Source: an uncultured Hyphomonadaceae bacterium (lineage in GTDB: Bacteria > Pseudomonadota > Alphaproteobacteria > Caulobacterales > Maricaulaceae). From it: DNA of 64,000 bases. Location of the stretch: assembly GCA_913058335.1 (NCBI GenBank), contig CAJXPX010000001.1, forward strand, positions 118,618-182,617, read 5' to 3'. This document shows positions 1 through 9,921 of this stretch, piece after piece. A program made the position numbers and the translations under genes. Under the pieces are notes generated by a model that did not search any database, had not been told where the DNA came from, and saw only the letters and a program-made list of their open reading frames with translations. The stretch's first letter is position 1. Each line of letters starts with the position of its first letter.

Positions 1-429
1 AATCCCCTCGCTACGGCAGACGAATGCTGGGACGCATTAAATCGCGCCCGAATTGGTGACTTCATACGAAGCCTTCCAGACGGATTGAACACTTTAGCAG
101 GAGATCGGGGAACGCGTTTTTCAGGCGGGGAGCGGCAAAGGCTGACATTGGCAAGAGCCCTCCTGCGAAAACCTCAACTTCTAATACTTGATGAAGCTAC
201 GAGCGCGCTAGATTGGGAAAACCAGCGCCAAATAATAGAAGCAGTTAAAGCGCTAAGGGGAGAGCTGACGATAGTTGTAATTGCTCATCGGTCTTCTCTC
301 GTAACTTTTGCAGATAATATTGTAGCGTTGGATGAAGGGCAAATCATAGAAAATGGGTCTTACACGTCGCTAAGAGCTAACCCGTTAAGTAGGCTTTCAC
401 TTATGATCGAAGGGGATAGCCAAGAATAA
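1..429 (+). CDS. ABC transporter, C-terminal ATP-binding part (5' truncated by window edge)
   Basis: Frame 1 is open from base 1 (NPLATADECWDALNRARIGDFI...). Contains ABC signature FSGGERQRLTLARALLRKP, Walker B LLILDEATSALD and H-loop IAHR. The ORF-track start at 85 is an internal TTG. Confidence 0.9.
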   Translation, partial: NPLATADECWDALNRARIGDFIRSLPDGLNTLAGDRGTRFSGGERQRLTLARALLRKPQLLILDEATSALDWENQRQIIEAVKALRGELTIVVIAHRSSLVTFADNIVALDEGQIIENGSYTSLRANPLSRLSLMIEGDSQE

Positions 430-432
430 TAA

Positions 433-1350
433 TCAAGCATACTCCTTAAGAATTGTAGGCTTTAAACGGTAAGATAAGGCCCCGGCATGTAGATAGGCGC
501 GCGCCCACCACCCTCGTGACTTATAGGTGCCGGGAATTGTCAGTAACGTCATGACTGTGCATACCAAAAGTTTCATACCGGCTGATAGAAACAGCATACG
601 ATAAGCTTGTGGGTCAAAGTCTTTACAAAGTAGTCCATGAGTTTGACCGGATCTAAATTTACGTGTTTTCACCCACTCCATATTCGCTCGCCCCGGAGGG
701 ACGGGTTCCAAAACGCGAGAGTCAGGACAATACTTAATTTTTCCCCCTAGGTTCGATAGTTCGCGGAAGAAGATCGTATCCTCTCCACCCGTTTTCCCAA
801 GTTCGGGCCGGAATCGGAGATCGTGAGATTTTATGAAGTCCATGTCGAGTAGCGCGTTGCTTGTATAGGCGTTTTCAGTACGGCCCGTCAGGCGATTAGA
901 ATGAAAATCACATCGCATTAACCAAGCTGGCATATCTTCAGAATATATGGCTTCGCATTGACCAATCACAACTTCGTAGCCTTCCTTATTTTCCATCAAC
1001 TTGGTGAGCCATTGTGGCTCCGCAGTTTCATCATCATCGATTAATGCTAGCCACCTCCCCTGTGCCGCATCCAGGGCCGCATTGCGAGCGATAGAGATGT
1101 TTTTCGCTGGTGCGTGAACATATCCTAATGGAAATTTGAACTGCTCAGAAAACTTTTCAACTTCGGAGCGTAATTGATCTGTTTCATCATTATCAATAAC
1201 CACTACATTTATTGCAAAATCCTGAAGGTCAGTAAGATTTTCAAACGAAGTTAAAGTCTCGAACAAAGATTGTCGACGAAACGTGCAGACTGCAATCGTT
1301 ATTCTTGAATCCATCTTCTCTTGAGTTTTTTGGAGATATGTTACCGACAT
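433..1350 (-). CDS. Glycosyltransferase family 2, ExoM-like
   Basis: GT2 N-terminus ITIAVCTFRRQSLFETL, VVIDND, AKNISIARNAALDAAQGRWLALIDDDE. Confidence 0.85.
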   Translation of the reverse strand: MSVTYLQKTQEKMDSRITIAVCTFRRQSLFETLTSFENLTDLQDFAINVVVIDNDETDQLRSEVEKFSEQFKFPLGYVHAPAKNISIARNAALDAAQGRWLALIDDDETAEPQWLTKLMENKEGYEVVIGQCEAIYSEDMPAWLMRCDFHSNRLTGRTENAYTSNALLDMDFIKSHDLRFRPELGKTGGEDTIFFRELSNLGGKIKYCPDSRVLEPVPPGRANMEWVKTRKFRSGQTHGLLCKDFDPQAYRMLFLSAGMKLLVCTVMTLLTIPGTYKSRGWWARAYLHAGALSYRLKPTILKEYA

Positions 1351-2619
1351 TCAGGCTTTACCTATCGCGGGAAAATATGTGGGTCTCAGTCCATATGCCA
1401 TAACTACGAAAACGATAATGGTCGCAAAATGCATATTCTGAAACCCTATGAGTTCGAAGAAAACTCTAGGGCATTCAAATACGAATAATGCGCAGCAAAG
1501 TATGCCTGAATAGTTAGGTGTCACCATCATGCGTAAAATCAATTTCGCGGCTGCAAAAAATATAACTATCGCGTACAAAGCTAGGCCTACAAATCCTAAA
1601 TCCACCAGAATATCGCGTGGTGTGTTATGAAAGTTAAAGCCCGTTCGTGTGGAAATTCCCATAGCCCGCCATAGGTATTCAGCGTCCAAATTGTTATGCA
1701 CCCAAAATGAATAATAGCCTCTCCCAAACCACGGTCTCTCAGTGATAAGTTGATCTGCTTTTCTCCATAGAATATCACGGCCAGTCAGTCCGGCATCTTT
1801 CCCACTACTCTCAAGCACTACTTCGAATAGCGGCTCCATCCAGAAATTCATCGTGGATAGCGCGGCTATACCAACAACGATAGAAATTATAAAAATTGAG
1901 GTACGGATGCGTTTGTCAAAGCCTACGGATATCATCCATGCTAATAGGCAAGGTAGAGCAATAATTGTCGCGACCAATGCCCCCGTCGCTTTGCTCCCCC
2001 ATAGGGTAAAAATGCCACACAGCAATACAAATAACGCTGTACCGCACCAGACAAACTGGCGCCGGTTCATAGCGAAAAAAATCATAGCAAAAGAACAAAT
2101 AATTGTAAGGGCAGCAGCATCCCCCGACGCGTTTTTAGAGCCTAACAGGCCTGCAAAGGCCCGTCCGCCTGGCCCGCCCCAACCAACCCAACGGCCAAAT
2201 GGTAAACTTAAGCACATATAAATTGCAAAAGAGATAAACAGCCCTTTAAGCAAAGCGTCACGACTGCACCCTGCACCAATGAAAATTGCAGGGAGCACTG
2301 TCATCAAATACAAAAAACCATATCGTAGAGTTCTGGCCGGAGTTTCCGACCACAAAATAGATATCATGGCGAAGGCTGGCAAAAGCACGAGCGGCCAGCA
2401 TTTGATTAAAGTTGGATAAAGACGTTCCCATCTCATAAGCACATATGCTGGCGTCACAGCTAAGACTAACAAAGGGGTTAACGGTCCCAACCAACGATTA
2501 AACAAGATGGCTGTAAACGGTATTGCTACAATAATAATGTCTATAAGTTCCGACCGTCGATCAAAGACACCAATTCTTTCATGCGTCTCGCAATGCAATG
2601 GCTCACGAAAACTATTCAT
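1351..2619 (-). CDS. O-antigen ligase/Wzy-like polysaccharide polymerase (ExoQ-like)
   Basis: Multi-TM protein with Wzy/WaaL-like loop (GLTGRDILWRKADQLITERPWFGRGYYSFW...FNFHNTPRDILVDLGFVGL). Confidence 0.8.
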   Translation of the reverse strand: MNSFREPLHCETHERIGVFDRRSELIDIIIVAIPFTAILFNRWLGPLTPLLVLAVTPAYVLMRWERLYPTLIKCWPLVLLPAFAMISILWSETPARTLRYGFLYLMTVLPAIFIGAGCSRDALLKGLFISFAIYMCLSLPFGRWVGWGGPGGRAFAGLLGSKNASGDAAALTIICSFAMIFFAMNRRQFVWCGTALFVLLCGIFTLWGSKATGALVATIIALPCLLAWMISVGFDKRIRTSIFIISIVVGIAALSTMNFWMEPLFEVVLESSGKDAGLTGRDILWRKADQLITERPWFGRGYYSFWVHNNLDAEYLWRAMGISTRTGFNFHNTPRDILVDLGFVGLALYAIVIFFAAAKLILRMMVTPNYSGILCCALFVFECPRVFFELIGFQNMHFATIIVFVVMAYGLRPTYFPAIGKA

Positions 2620-2624
2620 GGATT

Positions 2625-3197
2625 TTAAAAGTAGCGTTCGCCAATCCGGATCGTATCTCCGGGAGCAATATAAATTGGACGCGCAGATCGAAGGTCATAT
2701 TCGCGCTCTTGTGAATCATTCGCCCGGCGAATGTAAACGTGGCGTTGATCAGCGCGGTAAGAAAATCCTCCTGCTAGAGCAATTGCCTGTACTGCAGTCA
2801 AATCATCTTCGAAATCAAATTTCCCAGGGCGGTCTACTTCTCCTAGAATAAAAAAAGGTCTGTAATTCAACACCTCTACTGTCACGCGCGGTTCATTCAG
2901 GTACCCGTCTCCAAGCCTAGCTTCTAGGTCCGTTTGTAAGCTCGCAACGGTTCGTCCGGTGACGGGTACATTTCCAACAAGCGGGAAGGATAGATCACCA
3001 GCGGAGGAGACTTGGTACTCAGCATTGAATCTGTCTTCACCGAAAACCGTAATCCGAAGCTGGTCTCCCGGAGCGAGCTTGTACTCAATAGCCGTATAAG
3101 CTTCCGTTCCGACTGGGGCCGACGTGGTCGAACAGGACGAGAGTCCTAGAACCGAAAAGACTATGACAACAAAAAAAATATTTGTGTAAAAGCTCAT
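2625..3197 (-). CDS. Polysaccharide export lipoprotein (Wza/ExoF-like, SLBB)
   Basis: Lipobox-like LSSCS; YKLAPGDQLRITVFGEDRFNAEYQVSSAGDLSFPLVGNVPVTGRT is typical of Poly_export. Confidence 0.88.
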   Translation of the reverse strand: MSFYTNIFFVVIVFSVLGLSSCSTTSAPVGTEAYTAIEYKLAPGDQLRITVFGEDRFNAEYQVSSAGDLSFPLVGNVPVTGRTVASLQTDLEARLGDGYLNEPRVTVEVLNYRPFFILGEVDRPGKFDFEDDLTAVQAIALAGGFSYRADQRHVYIRRANDSQEREYDLRSARPIYIAPGDTIRIGERYF

Positions 3198-3287
3198 TCA
3201 GCTAGCCCCAATCTTCTGATCAATTCTTGAATGAAGAGTTTAGCACTTGAGTCATTCTGGTGAAAGAATTTGAAGGTGATTTCACTC

Positions 3288-4241
3288 TTACCGCCTCCAA
3301 CGCCCTAAAGCTGCCATAATAGGAATTTTATATAACAAAATTGCAGCAGGCCGACGTAATAATATGCTGATTGCAGAAAATAGAGCCCCGGATTTAATCT
3401 TTTCAATCGACTCAACAAAAGAGAGGCCTGTTTTGATAGAAGCATAGCGGCGGCGGTAAAGCTTAGATTTTGCCTGCTCTCCAAGCCGCTTTTGTATTTT
3501 GTGCTCAGTTTCGACCATTTTTTGGGCATTTTTAACTGAAAGTCTATGTGAGATAGAGTGCCCATGCTTGCGATACATGTAAAACGGCCTATTGACGAGT
3601 AGATAGCGATAGCCCGATGCGAGCAGACGAACAATAAGTTCATCGTCTTCACCTACACGAAGACGTTCATCATACCGTAGAGTCTCGGCCCGAATCACAC
3701 GACTATGGATCATTGGCTTGAGAAATCCGTAGCCAGGCCTCTTCCCAAAAAGAAGGGACCTTTCAAAATAGGAATCTAAAGTGACTTCAAATTGATCCTC
3801 TTCTATATCAAAATTCACTAGCCTATGCGTTGTCACTTCATCACCAAATATCTCCAAGTCATCTGCTATAAGATCCGCGTTGTTTGCTGTTGCCACGTCT
3901 ATTAAATATCGCGATCTTTCGGGCTTTATCAGGTCATCGCTATCCAGAACAGCATACCAATTCCCGCGCATTTCATGTAAGCCTAAATTTCGGGCCCCAC
4001 CGGGACCTGAATTTACGGCTGTTCTAATTACCCGAACACGATCGTCCTGCTTTGATAGTTCTTGCGCCACTTCAAGACTGCCATCTGTGCTTCCATCATC
4101 GATGATAATTACTTCAACTCTGACTCCGCTTTGACCTAAGGCTGATAAAACGGCTGGCACAAGGAAGTTACCAGAATTGTAGGAAGCGATCACAAAGCTG
4201 ACGTCTATTTGTGCATCGTCAGCGATTGTCGCGTCGATCAT
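3288..4241 (-). CDS. Glycosyltransferase family 2
   Basis: VSFVIASYNSGNFL, IIIDDGSTDGS, GPGGARNLGL, YAVLDSDDL. Confidence 0.87.
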   Translation of the reverse strand: MIDATIADDAQIDVSFVIASYNSGNFLVPAVLSALGQSGVRVEVIIIDDGSTDGSLEVAQELSKQDDRVRVIRTAVNSGPGGARNLGLHEMRGNWYAVLDSDDLIKPERSRYLIDVATANNADLIADDLEIFGDEVTTHRLVNFDIEEDQFEVTLDSYFERSLLFGKRPGYGFLKPMIHSRVIRAETLRYDERLRVGEDDELIVRLLASGYRYLLVNRPFYMYRKHGHSISHRLSVKNAQKMVETEHKIQKRLGEQAKSKLYRRRYASIKTGLSFVESIEKIKSGALFSAISILLRRPAAILLYKIPIMAALGRWRR

Positions 4242-4286
4242 GATTTAGCTCTTACAAACCCACAATTTAATTCATAATAAGCTATC

Positions 4287-5114
4287 ATGTTTTTTAAGAA
4301 AAACAAAAGACCTCAAACGGTTCGCACTGCGCCGAACGAACGCATTTATGCCATTGGCGACATTCATGGGCGTCATGACCTATTGAATGCCTTATTAAAA
4401 GTCATCATTGAACAACTTCAAAATGATAACAACTTACCAAACAAAGTCCGATTGATCCTACTTGGGGACATTGTGGATAGGGGGCCCGATAGTTTAGCCT
4501 GCCTTCAAACCATATTTAAACTCACACATGAATATGGCGCAGAACTTATTTTAGGCAACCATGAAGACTTGCTATTACGTACAATAGGCGGCGATCAACA
4601 GGCGCAAGAAATCTGGCTGAAATTTGGGGGTTTAGAAACCTTGAAAAGTTTAGGCATTACCCCGCCAAAATTTGCGGAAGACAGTATTGATTTTGGGGAG
4701 CGCGTTAGAGAGGCAATCCCGGAGGAGTATATCCAAATGTTGCAGCAAGCCCCGCTCTTTCTTGAAAGCGGAGACTATCTGTTTGTCCATGCTGGAGTGC
4801 GGCCCGGAGTTGATCTGGACAAGCAGGACGACCTTGATCTCTATCTTATACGAGATGAATTTTTACAATCTAAAGAATGGCATGGCGCCATGATCGTTCA
4901 TGGACATTCTATCGTAGATGAGGTGACAATCTGTGAAAACCGTATTGCTGTTGATACTGCAGCTTATAAATCCGGACACTTATCTTGTATTATTCTTGAG
5001 GGACAACGGCAAGACACCTTGAGTACCAACAAAAATATGAAAAGTATAAAAACCAATCTAAAAACCCAACGCCCAAACGTCCCTCTTTTTGCAAAGGGGT
5101 TTTCACCCGCATGA
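4287..5114 (+). CDS. PPP-family metallophosphatase (serine/threonine phosphatase-like)
   Basis: PPP motifs GDIHGR, GDIVDRGPDS, GNHEDL and VHGHS. Confidence 0.88.
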   Translation: MFFKKNKRPQTVRTAPNERIYAIGDIHGRHDLLNALLKVIIEQLQNDNNLPNKVRLILLGDIVDRGPDSLACLQTIFKLTHEYGAELILGNHEDLLLRTIGGDQQAQEIWLKFGGLETLKSLGITPPKFAEDSIDFGERVREAIPEEYIQMLQQAPLFLESGDYLFVHAGVRPGVDLDKQDDLDLYLIRDEFLQSKEWHGAMIVHGHSIVDEVTICENRIAVDTAAYKSGHLSCIILEGQRQDTLSTNKNMKSIKTNLKTQRPNVPLFAKGFSPA

Positions 5115-6409
5115 AATATCCCCTGATATTTATCCTCACAGCCTGCGCTCTTGGGGTTGCAGGTTTGTCGTTAGCCTATCTTGACGAAGGTAATCTAAAT
5201 TCTGTACGCCCCGCTCGCAGTCCCTCTCTCACAAAACCTATGCCCCTGAAACCTGACACTTTTGGGTTCAGTGAAACCGACTACAAAGTTCAAGCAGTGC
5301 TTGATTTACATGATACCGTTATCAGTGCGGGTGCTGATAGTGCTTTCATCATAGCAGAATTATCCACCCCCTCTCCGAATACGGTTGTCTCTGTGATTAG
5401 CTGCTCCAATGGCAGAGGCTTCGCCCTTGAAAAAAAGGTTTTTCAAGCAGTAATTTTCAGACCAGGGGATCCTCTGAAACGTGCTGTGGACTGTTCTATA
5501 CAAAACTCTAAATCAGGCGACTATATAGAATTTAGACAGGCTCATATACCAGATGGGGCAATTGCCGGGGACCGAAAGGCTCGCGCCGTTATTACAGAAA
5601 CAGAAAATACGTCGTCTCGCCCCTCCGAACAGCCTAGAGCTCCGTATAAGTTCGCCCCATACGGCAGGCTGTCTTACATCCTAGACTCCTCTCAGGTTAA
5701 AATTAGCGATAACTCTAAAAATGGGGAATGGTCGACAGCATTTACACATGGGCGCACGCAACCTGCAAATCGTGAGACAGGATATTATGGCACCTTGCAA
5801 ATGGGGTCTGTATCGAAATCTCAAAGTGTAATAAATCTAAACACTAAACGGTTAGAACACCCCATAGACGCAAAGGATGGCCGACCTCCTTACCCCTTTA
5901 TGGCAGCTGTGATGTCTGGACATAATCTCAAGCAATCCCATTTCAAATATGGAAGCATAGAATGGGTCGCCCGCATGCCGTCTCAAAAGGGCACATGGCC
6001 CGCCCTTTGGTTGCTGCCGCGCTCAGGTTGGCCTCCAGAAATTGATGTTTATGAAGGTTTCTCTCACAATTCAGAATGGAGGCCGTCCGCGAGTTTATCT
6101 TCCGCGATACATGGTGGTAAAAACCTTCAGAGGGAATTTCAACGGTCTATTTTAAGACTACAAGTAGGTGACATTGGTATAGATACGGATTTAACAAAGT
6201 CGTTCAACCGGTATCAGGTTCGAGTCACGCCGGATTGGATCACGACATTTGTTAACGACATTGAAACAGCACGTTTCGCGAATATTTTTGATGGCGAAAT
6301 CTGGTATCCACTCATGACCGTCGCAGTTCGAACTTCCGAAGACAAACTATACGATGAAAACATTGCGAAAATGGAAATTAAATCCATGAAAGTGTGGCAG
6401 CAAAATTAA
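5111..6409 (+). CDS. Glycoside hydrolase family 16 protein (ExoK/ExsH-like glycanase)
   Basis: GH16 catalytic motif EIDVYE in GTWPALWLLPRSGWPPEIDVYEGF; N-terminal signal/TM segment. Confidence 0.85.
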   Translation: MKYPLIFILTACALGVAGLSLAYLDEGNLNSVRPARSPSLTKPMPLKPDTFGFSETDYKVQAVLDLHDTVISAGADSAFIIAELSTPSPNTVVSVISCSNGRGFALEKKVFQAVIFRPGDPLKRAVDCSIQNSKSGDYIEFRQAHIPDGAIAGDRKARAVITETENTSSRPSEQPRAPYKFAPYGRLSYILDSSQVKISDNSKNGEWSTAFTHGRTQPANRETGYYGTLQMGSVSKSQSVINLNTKRLEHPIDAKDGRPPYPFMAAVMSGHNLKQSHFKYGSIEWVARMPSQKGTWPALWLLPRSGWPPEIDVYEGFSHNSEWRPSASLSSAIHGGKNLQREFQRSILRLQVGDIGIDTDLTKSFNRYQVRVTPDWITTFVNDIETARFANIFDGEIWYPLMTVAVRTSEDKLYDENIAKMEIKSMKVWQQN

Positions 6410-7386
6410 GACAGTCCATATTTTGGAAGAGGTTCACTTTTCCATTTAATATAACTCCAGACAAAACCACTCCCCCAAGCTAAGTGCATAATAGAGGCTG
6501 CAACCCCAGCTAATAATTTTGCACCTCCGCCAGCGCGGATGCCTAAAAAAGCCCCTAAAAGCAAACAAATGCTAAGCCAAACCAAAAACGGGACCGCAAA
6601 AACCCAATGTATAGCTGTAAAGAGCAACCCTATTGCCGCCACCGGAATGGCAAGCGGTAAAACCTGTCTTAGATGAGGTTGCATTCCGTGTCGTTTTAGA
6701 GTTCTGGCTCTACCGACACCATATTTAAAATACTGCGTCCACAAAGCTTTCGGAGTACTCCGTGGGAAATAATCGATTGCGGCGTCCGTCTCCAACCATA
6801 TTTTTGCTCCTGCCTGAGTTTGCCTGTAATCAAACTCAGCATCTTCATTACAAGGCATAGCCTCACAATAACCGCCAATTTCACGAAATACCCTCATGCG
6901 TATTAAAGCGTGATGACCATGGTCAACAAAATGGCTTTTACCAATATGGCGATGCGCTGCCCCCCCCGTACCGAGAACACTGTTTTGAGCCAAGGCTACA
7001 GCATCCTGAAATCCTCCGGCCCCTATCGTTCGCATGGGCACAACAACACTGTCGGCCCTATTCTTAATTGCAGAAGACAATAACTTTTTCGCGTAATTAT
7101 CAGGGTAAAGACAATGCGCATCAACACGTAAAAGCCAGTCGAAATCAGTGCCAAATTCTGAAACGGCCAGATTGACCCCGGCACTTTGTATTTTCGCGGC
7201 GTTATGTATCAGTTTGACGCGGTAGTTTGTGCTGCAAATTTGCTGAACGATTTCACGGCTTCCGTCGGAACTACCGCCATCAACCACGACAATAAGCTCG
7301 GCAGTAGGATCCGAAAGGAACTGCTCTAGTAAAATTGGTAAATTTTTGCTCTCATTTAGACAGGGAATAACAATCATTAAAGTCAT
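6406..7386 (-). CDS. Glycosyltransferase family 2, ExoA-like
   Basis: IVIPCLNESKNLPILLEQFL, VVVDGGSSDGS, NEDAEFDYRQTQAGAKIWLETDAAIDYFPR, C-terminal TM segments. Confidence 0.85.
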   Translation of the reverse strand: MTLMIVIPCLNESKNLPILLEQFLSDPTAELIVVVDGGSSDGSREIVQQICSTNYRVKLIHNAAKIQSAGVNLAVSEFGTDFDWLLRVDAHCLYPDNYAKKLLSSAIKNRADSVVVPMRTIGAGGFQDAVALAQNSVLGTGGAAHRHIGKSHFVDHGHHALIRMRVFREIGGYCEAMPCNEDAEFDYRQTQAGAKIWLETDAAIDYFPRSTPKALWTQYFKYGVGRARTLKRHGMQPHLRQVLPLAIPVAAIGLLFTAIHWVFAVPFLVWLSICLLLGAFLGIRAGGGAKLLAGVAASIMHLAWGSGFVWSYIKWKSEPLPKYGLS

Positions 7387-7387
7387 A

Positions 7388-8491
7388 TCAGACAGCTTCT
7401 TTCATAGCCGAAACTAACAATTTACAGTCTTCTGCATCGGCCATCACCGCAGACGGGGGCACACGCCTCAAATCTACTTGCAGGTCATGAATGTGAGATG
7501 GACTCAAAGCCAGTACCGACTCTTCAGGCGATTGGTCTTCGTCTAATATAAAGCCAGCATCCCAATCCTTAAGCCATTTCGCCATTTGCGTTCTGGCCTT
7601 AACAATTGGAACGCTGCCATGCGCAATCGACTCATATAATCGATTAGGTAAAAGCCATTCACTATTCATCCCAGCCTCAAACCAATCAATTGCCCAAGCA
7701 AAATGGCATTGTCCATACAAAGCCGGAAGATCGGAATAATGATACGGGCCGGAATAAGTCATATGGGGCGTTGAATTCGCCTGCTCTGGTAGATCGGGAA
7801 GCTCTGCTTCCGAAGGTTTGCCTGCGATTAAAACCTCTATTCGTCCGCCGCTCCGTCGCGAAATATTTTTTAAAACCTCGAAACTCCTGCGGCAACGAAG
7901 CATTCCAAACCAGCCAATTCGTAAAACATCAGATAATGCTGGTGGGGTGGGAATGGCCATGTCTTTATTGTCGACAAGTAATTTATTCTCAATCAGATAT
8001 ATATCACCCTCAAACAGGTTCGAGTCGAAGTGGTGTTTCAAATAGGCTGGAGAGGAAGTTAGCAATAAATCGACACTTCCTAGCATTTTCGCTTCTATTG
8101 ATTGTAAAATTTTAGAGGGCATACTGCTGCCAACCAGTAAGCGATGGAGGTCGAGACACTCATATATTAAAGCTCGTCCAGCTTTTATAGATTGCCCTAT
8201 TGCGAGTTGTTCTAAGTTTCGTACCAAAATAACATCGCAATTTGCAAAGGCTTCTTTTAGAGTGGGGCTCGAAACAACATGTCGCACGGTTGAAAGTACT
8301 CGAGATACCATCGCCGCATCTTTAGATTGCCCTAATATAATCGGGCGGCGTTTTTTGACTGATTCTTTTACATTAGCTTGGCGGTGAAAGCCGGCCAAAA
8401 CAATTTTTGCTCCCCCTCTTTCAAGCATCTCACATCGACGTTCTACCGACGCATCGTTCAAATCATGAACAAGATATCCAATCAGCATCAC
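7388..8491 (-). CDS. Glycosyltransferase (GT-B fold, ExoL-like position in cluster)
   Basis: IGWFGMLRCRRSFEVLKNIS, YDSLPALYGQ-type region and LLPNRLYESIAHGSVPIVK resemble GT-B C-terminal domains. Confidence 0.7.
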   Translation of the reverse strand: MMLIGYLVHDLNDASVERRCEMLERGGAKIVLAGFHRQANVKESVKKRRPIILGQSKDAAMVSRVLSTVRHVVSSPTLKEAFANCDVILVRNLEQLAIGQSIKAGRALIYECLDLHRLLVGSSMPSKILQSIEAKMLGSVDLLLTSSPAYLKHHFDSNLFEGDIYLIENKLLVDNKDMAIPTPPALSDVLRIGWFGMLRCRRSFEVLKNISRRSGGRIEVLIAGKPSEAELPDLPEQANSTPHMTYSGPYHYSDLPALYGQCHFAWAIDWFEAGMNSEWLLPNRLYESIAHGSVPIVKARTQMAKWLKDWDAGFILDEDQSPEESVLALSPSHIHDLQVDLRRVPPSAVMADAEDCKLLVSAMKEAV

Positions 8492-8607
8492 GTATTCCCA
8501 TAAATTTTATTATCTTTCAAACCTTCTTAAATTAAGTCTATATTTTCCCAAAATAGTAATGGTGTTTCTCTTCCCGTTTTGAATGGACTGATGAGAGCCT
8601 GACCTAA

Positions 8608-9645
8608 TTGGCACAATTTTTAACCGAAACCAAAGCTACGGCGACGGAGAGATCAAGAATGCAACAGAAAAACATTGCAGTGGTCATTGCCGCCTTCAAT
8701 GCACAGAACACAATCGACATCGCAATCCGTAGCGCACTGGAAGAACCAGAAACGGCAGAAGTTATCGTAGTTGATGATGCGTCTTCCGATCATACCCCTT
8801 CAGTTGTACAGACAATTTGTAACAAAGATGATCGCGTGAAGTTAATCGTCCAAGAAAAAAACCAAGGACCCTCAGCGGCCCGAAATGTCGCAATCCAAAA
8901 TAGCTCGTCCCCCCTTATCGCCATTCTTGATGCTGATGACATTATCCTGCCGGGCAGATTTGCACGTTTATTGAAAATTCAGGACTGGGATTTTATTGCT
9001 GACAATATAGCATTCTGCGAGAATTTCGATCAAATCGCACAAGTCAACGAGCTGCAATCTTTGCATGAGCTAACCTATGACGACTCTATCGCATTTGACC
9101 TTGCTCAGTTCGTTTATGCAAATATTTCAGACACTAAGCGGGTCAGAGGCGAGTTAGGATTCTTGAAACCCGTCATGCGTCGTGATTTTCTGGAAGCTCA
9201 CCAATTAAAGTATGAAGAGTCCTGTCGCTTGGGAGAGGATTTTCTTTTCTATTGTTATGCCCTATCGGTCGGGGCACGTTTAAAGCTTATCTATAGCTGC
9301 GGCTACGCAGCCCTAATTCGCGCCGATTCACTTAGCGGACAGCACAGCCTTGAAGATTTAAGAGCACTACACTCGCAGTCCATAAAGCTAACTCGGGATT
9401 TTGCGAATTTACCTCTCGCGCATGTCGCAATGCAGAAACACGCTCGGTCAATCTTGCGGCGGATCCACCACAGAGAGGTTTTACAAGTTAAAAAAGAGCA
9501 TGGCGCGTTCGCGGGAGTTATCGAAGCAATAAAAAAACCGACAGCTATTTTAGATATATTGAAAGATAGAACGACATCACGCTCTGCTCCAAATATAACT
9601 CCACGGCTATTATTTACAAAGTCTGATCTTGAGGATTTTGTTTAA
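8608..9645 (+). CDS. Glycosyltransferase family 2, ExoO-like
   Basis: IAVVIAAFNAQNTIDIAIRSAL, VIVVDDASSDHT, GPSAARNVAIQ, IAILDADD. Start may be the in-frame ATG at 8659. Confidence 0.85.
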   Translation: MAQFLTETKATATERSRMQQKNIAVVIAAFNAQNTIDIAIRSALEEPETAEVIVVDDASSDHTPSVVQTICNKDDRVKLIVQEKNQGPSAARNVAIQNSSSPLIAILDADDIILPGRFARLLKIQDWDFIADNIAFCENFDQIAQVNELQSLHELTYDDSIAFDLAQFVYANISDTKRVRGELGFLKPVMRRDFLEAHQLKYEESCRLGEDFLFYCYALSVGARLKLIYSCGYAALIRADSLSGQHSLEDLRALHSQSIKLTRDFANLPLAHVAMQKHARSILRRIHHREVLQVKKEHGAFAGVIEAIKKPTAILDILKDRTTSRSAPNITPRLLFTKSDLEDFV

Positions 9646-9921
9646 CACCCATCTAGGCAGTGTGTACTCACCTCTTTGCTTTATCTCGAAAGTGAGTCAG
9701 CAAATTTTAGCTCTGATAAGATGGGTGCAAATTACATCATTAACGCCTATTTTTTCATCACCCTAAGATTTCTCCCTAAAGGTTTTCTTTTAAAGCAACG
9801 CGAGTACTCCACTTGTTGCATTGTGCGCACATGGCGCGAAACCACTCTGGCATGTTTCGCTAAATGAGCTTTTCAAATAGCTTTAGCCTATTCGGTAAAA
9901 TTTACGAGAAGAAGAATTTAA

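Noticed and set aside
9676-9867. 63-aa plus-strand ORF between GT2 and exoP-like genes
   Set aside because: Non-ATG start in the track, no clear ribosome-binding site, no recognisable motif; likely leader/promoter region.
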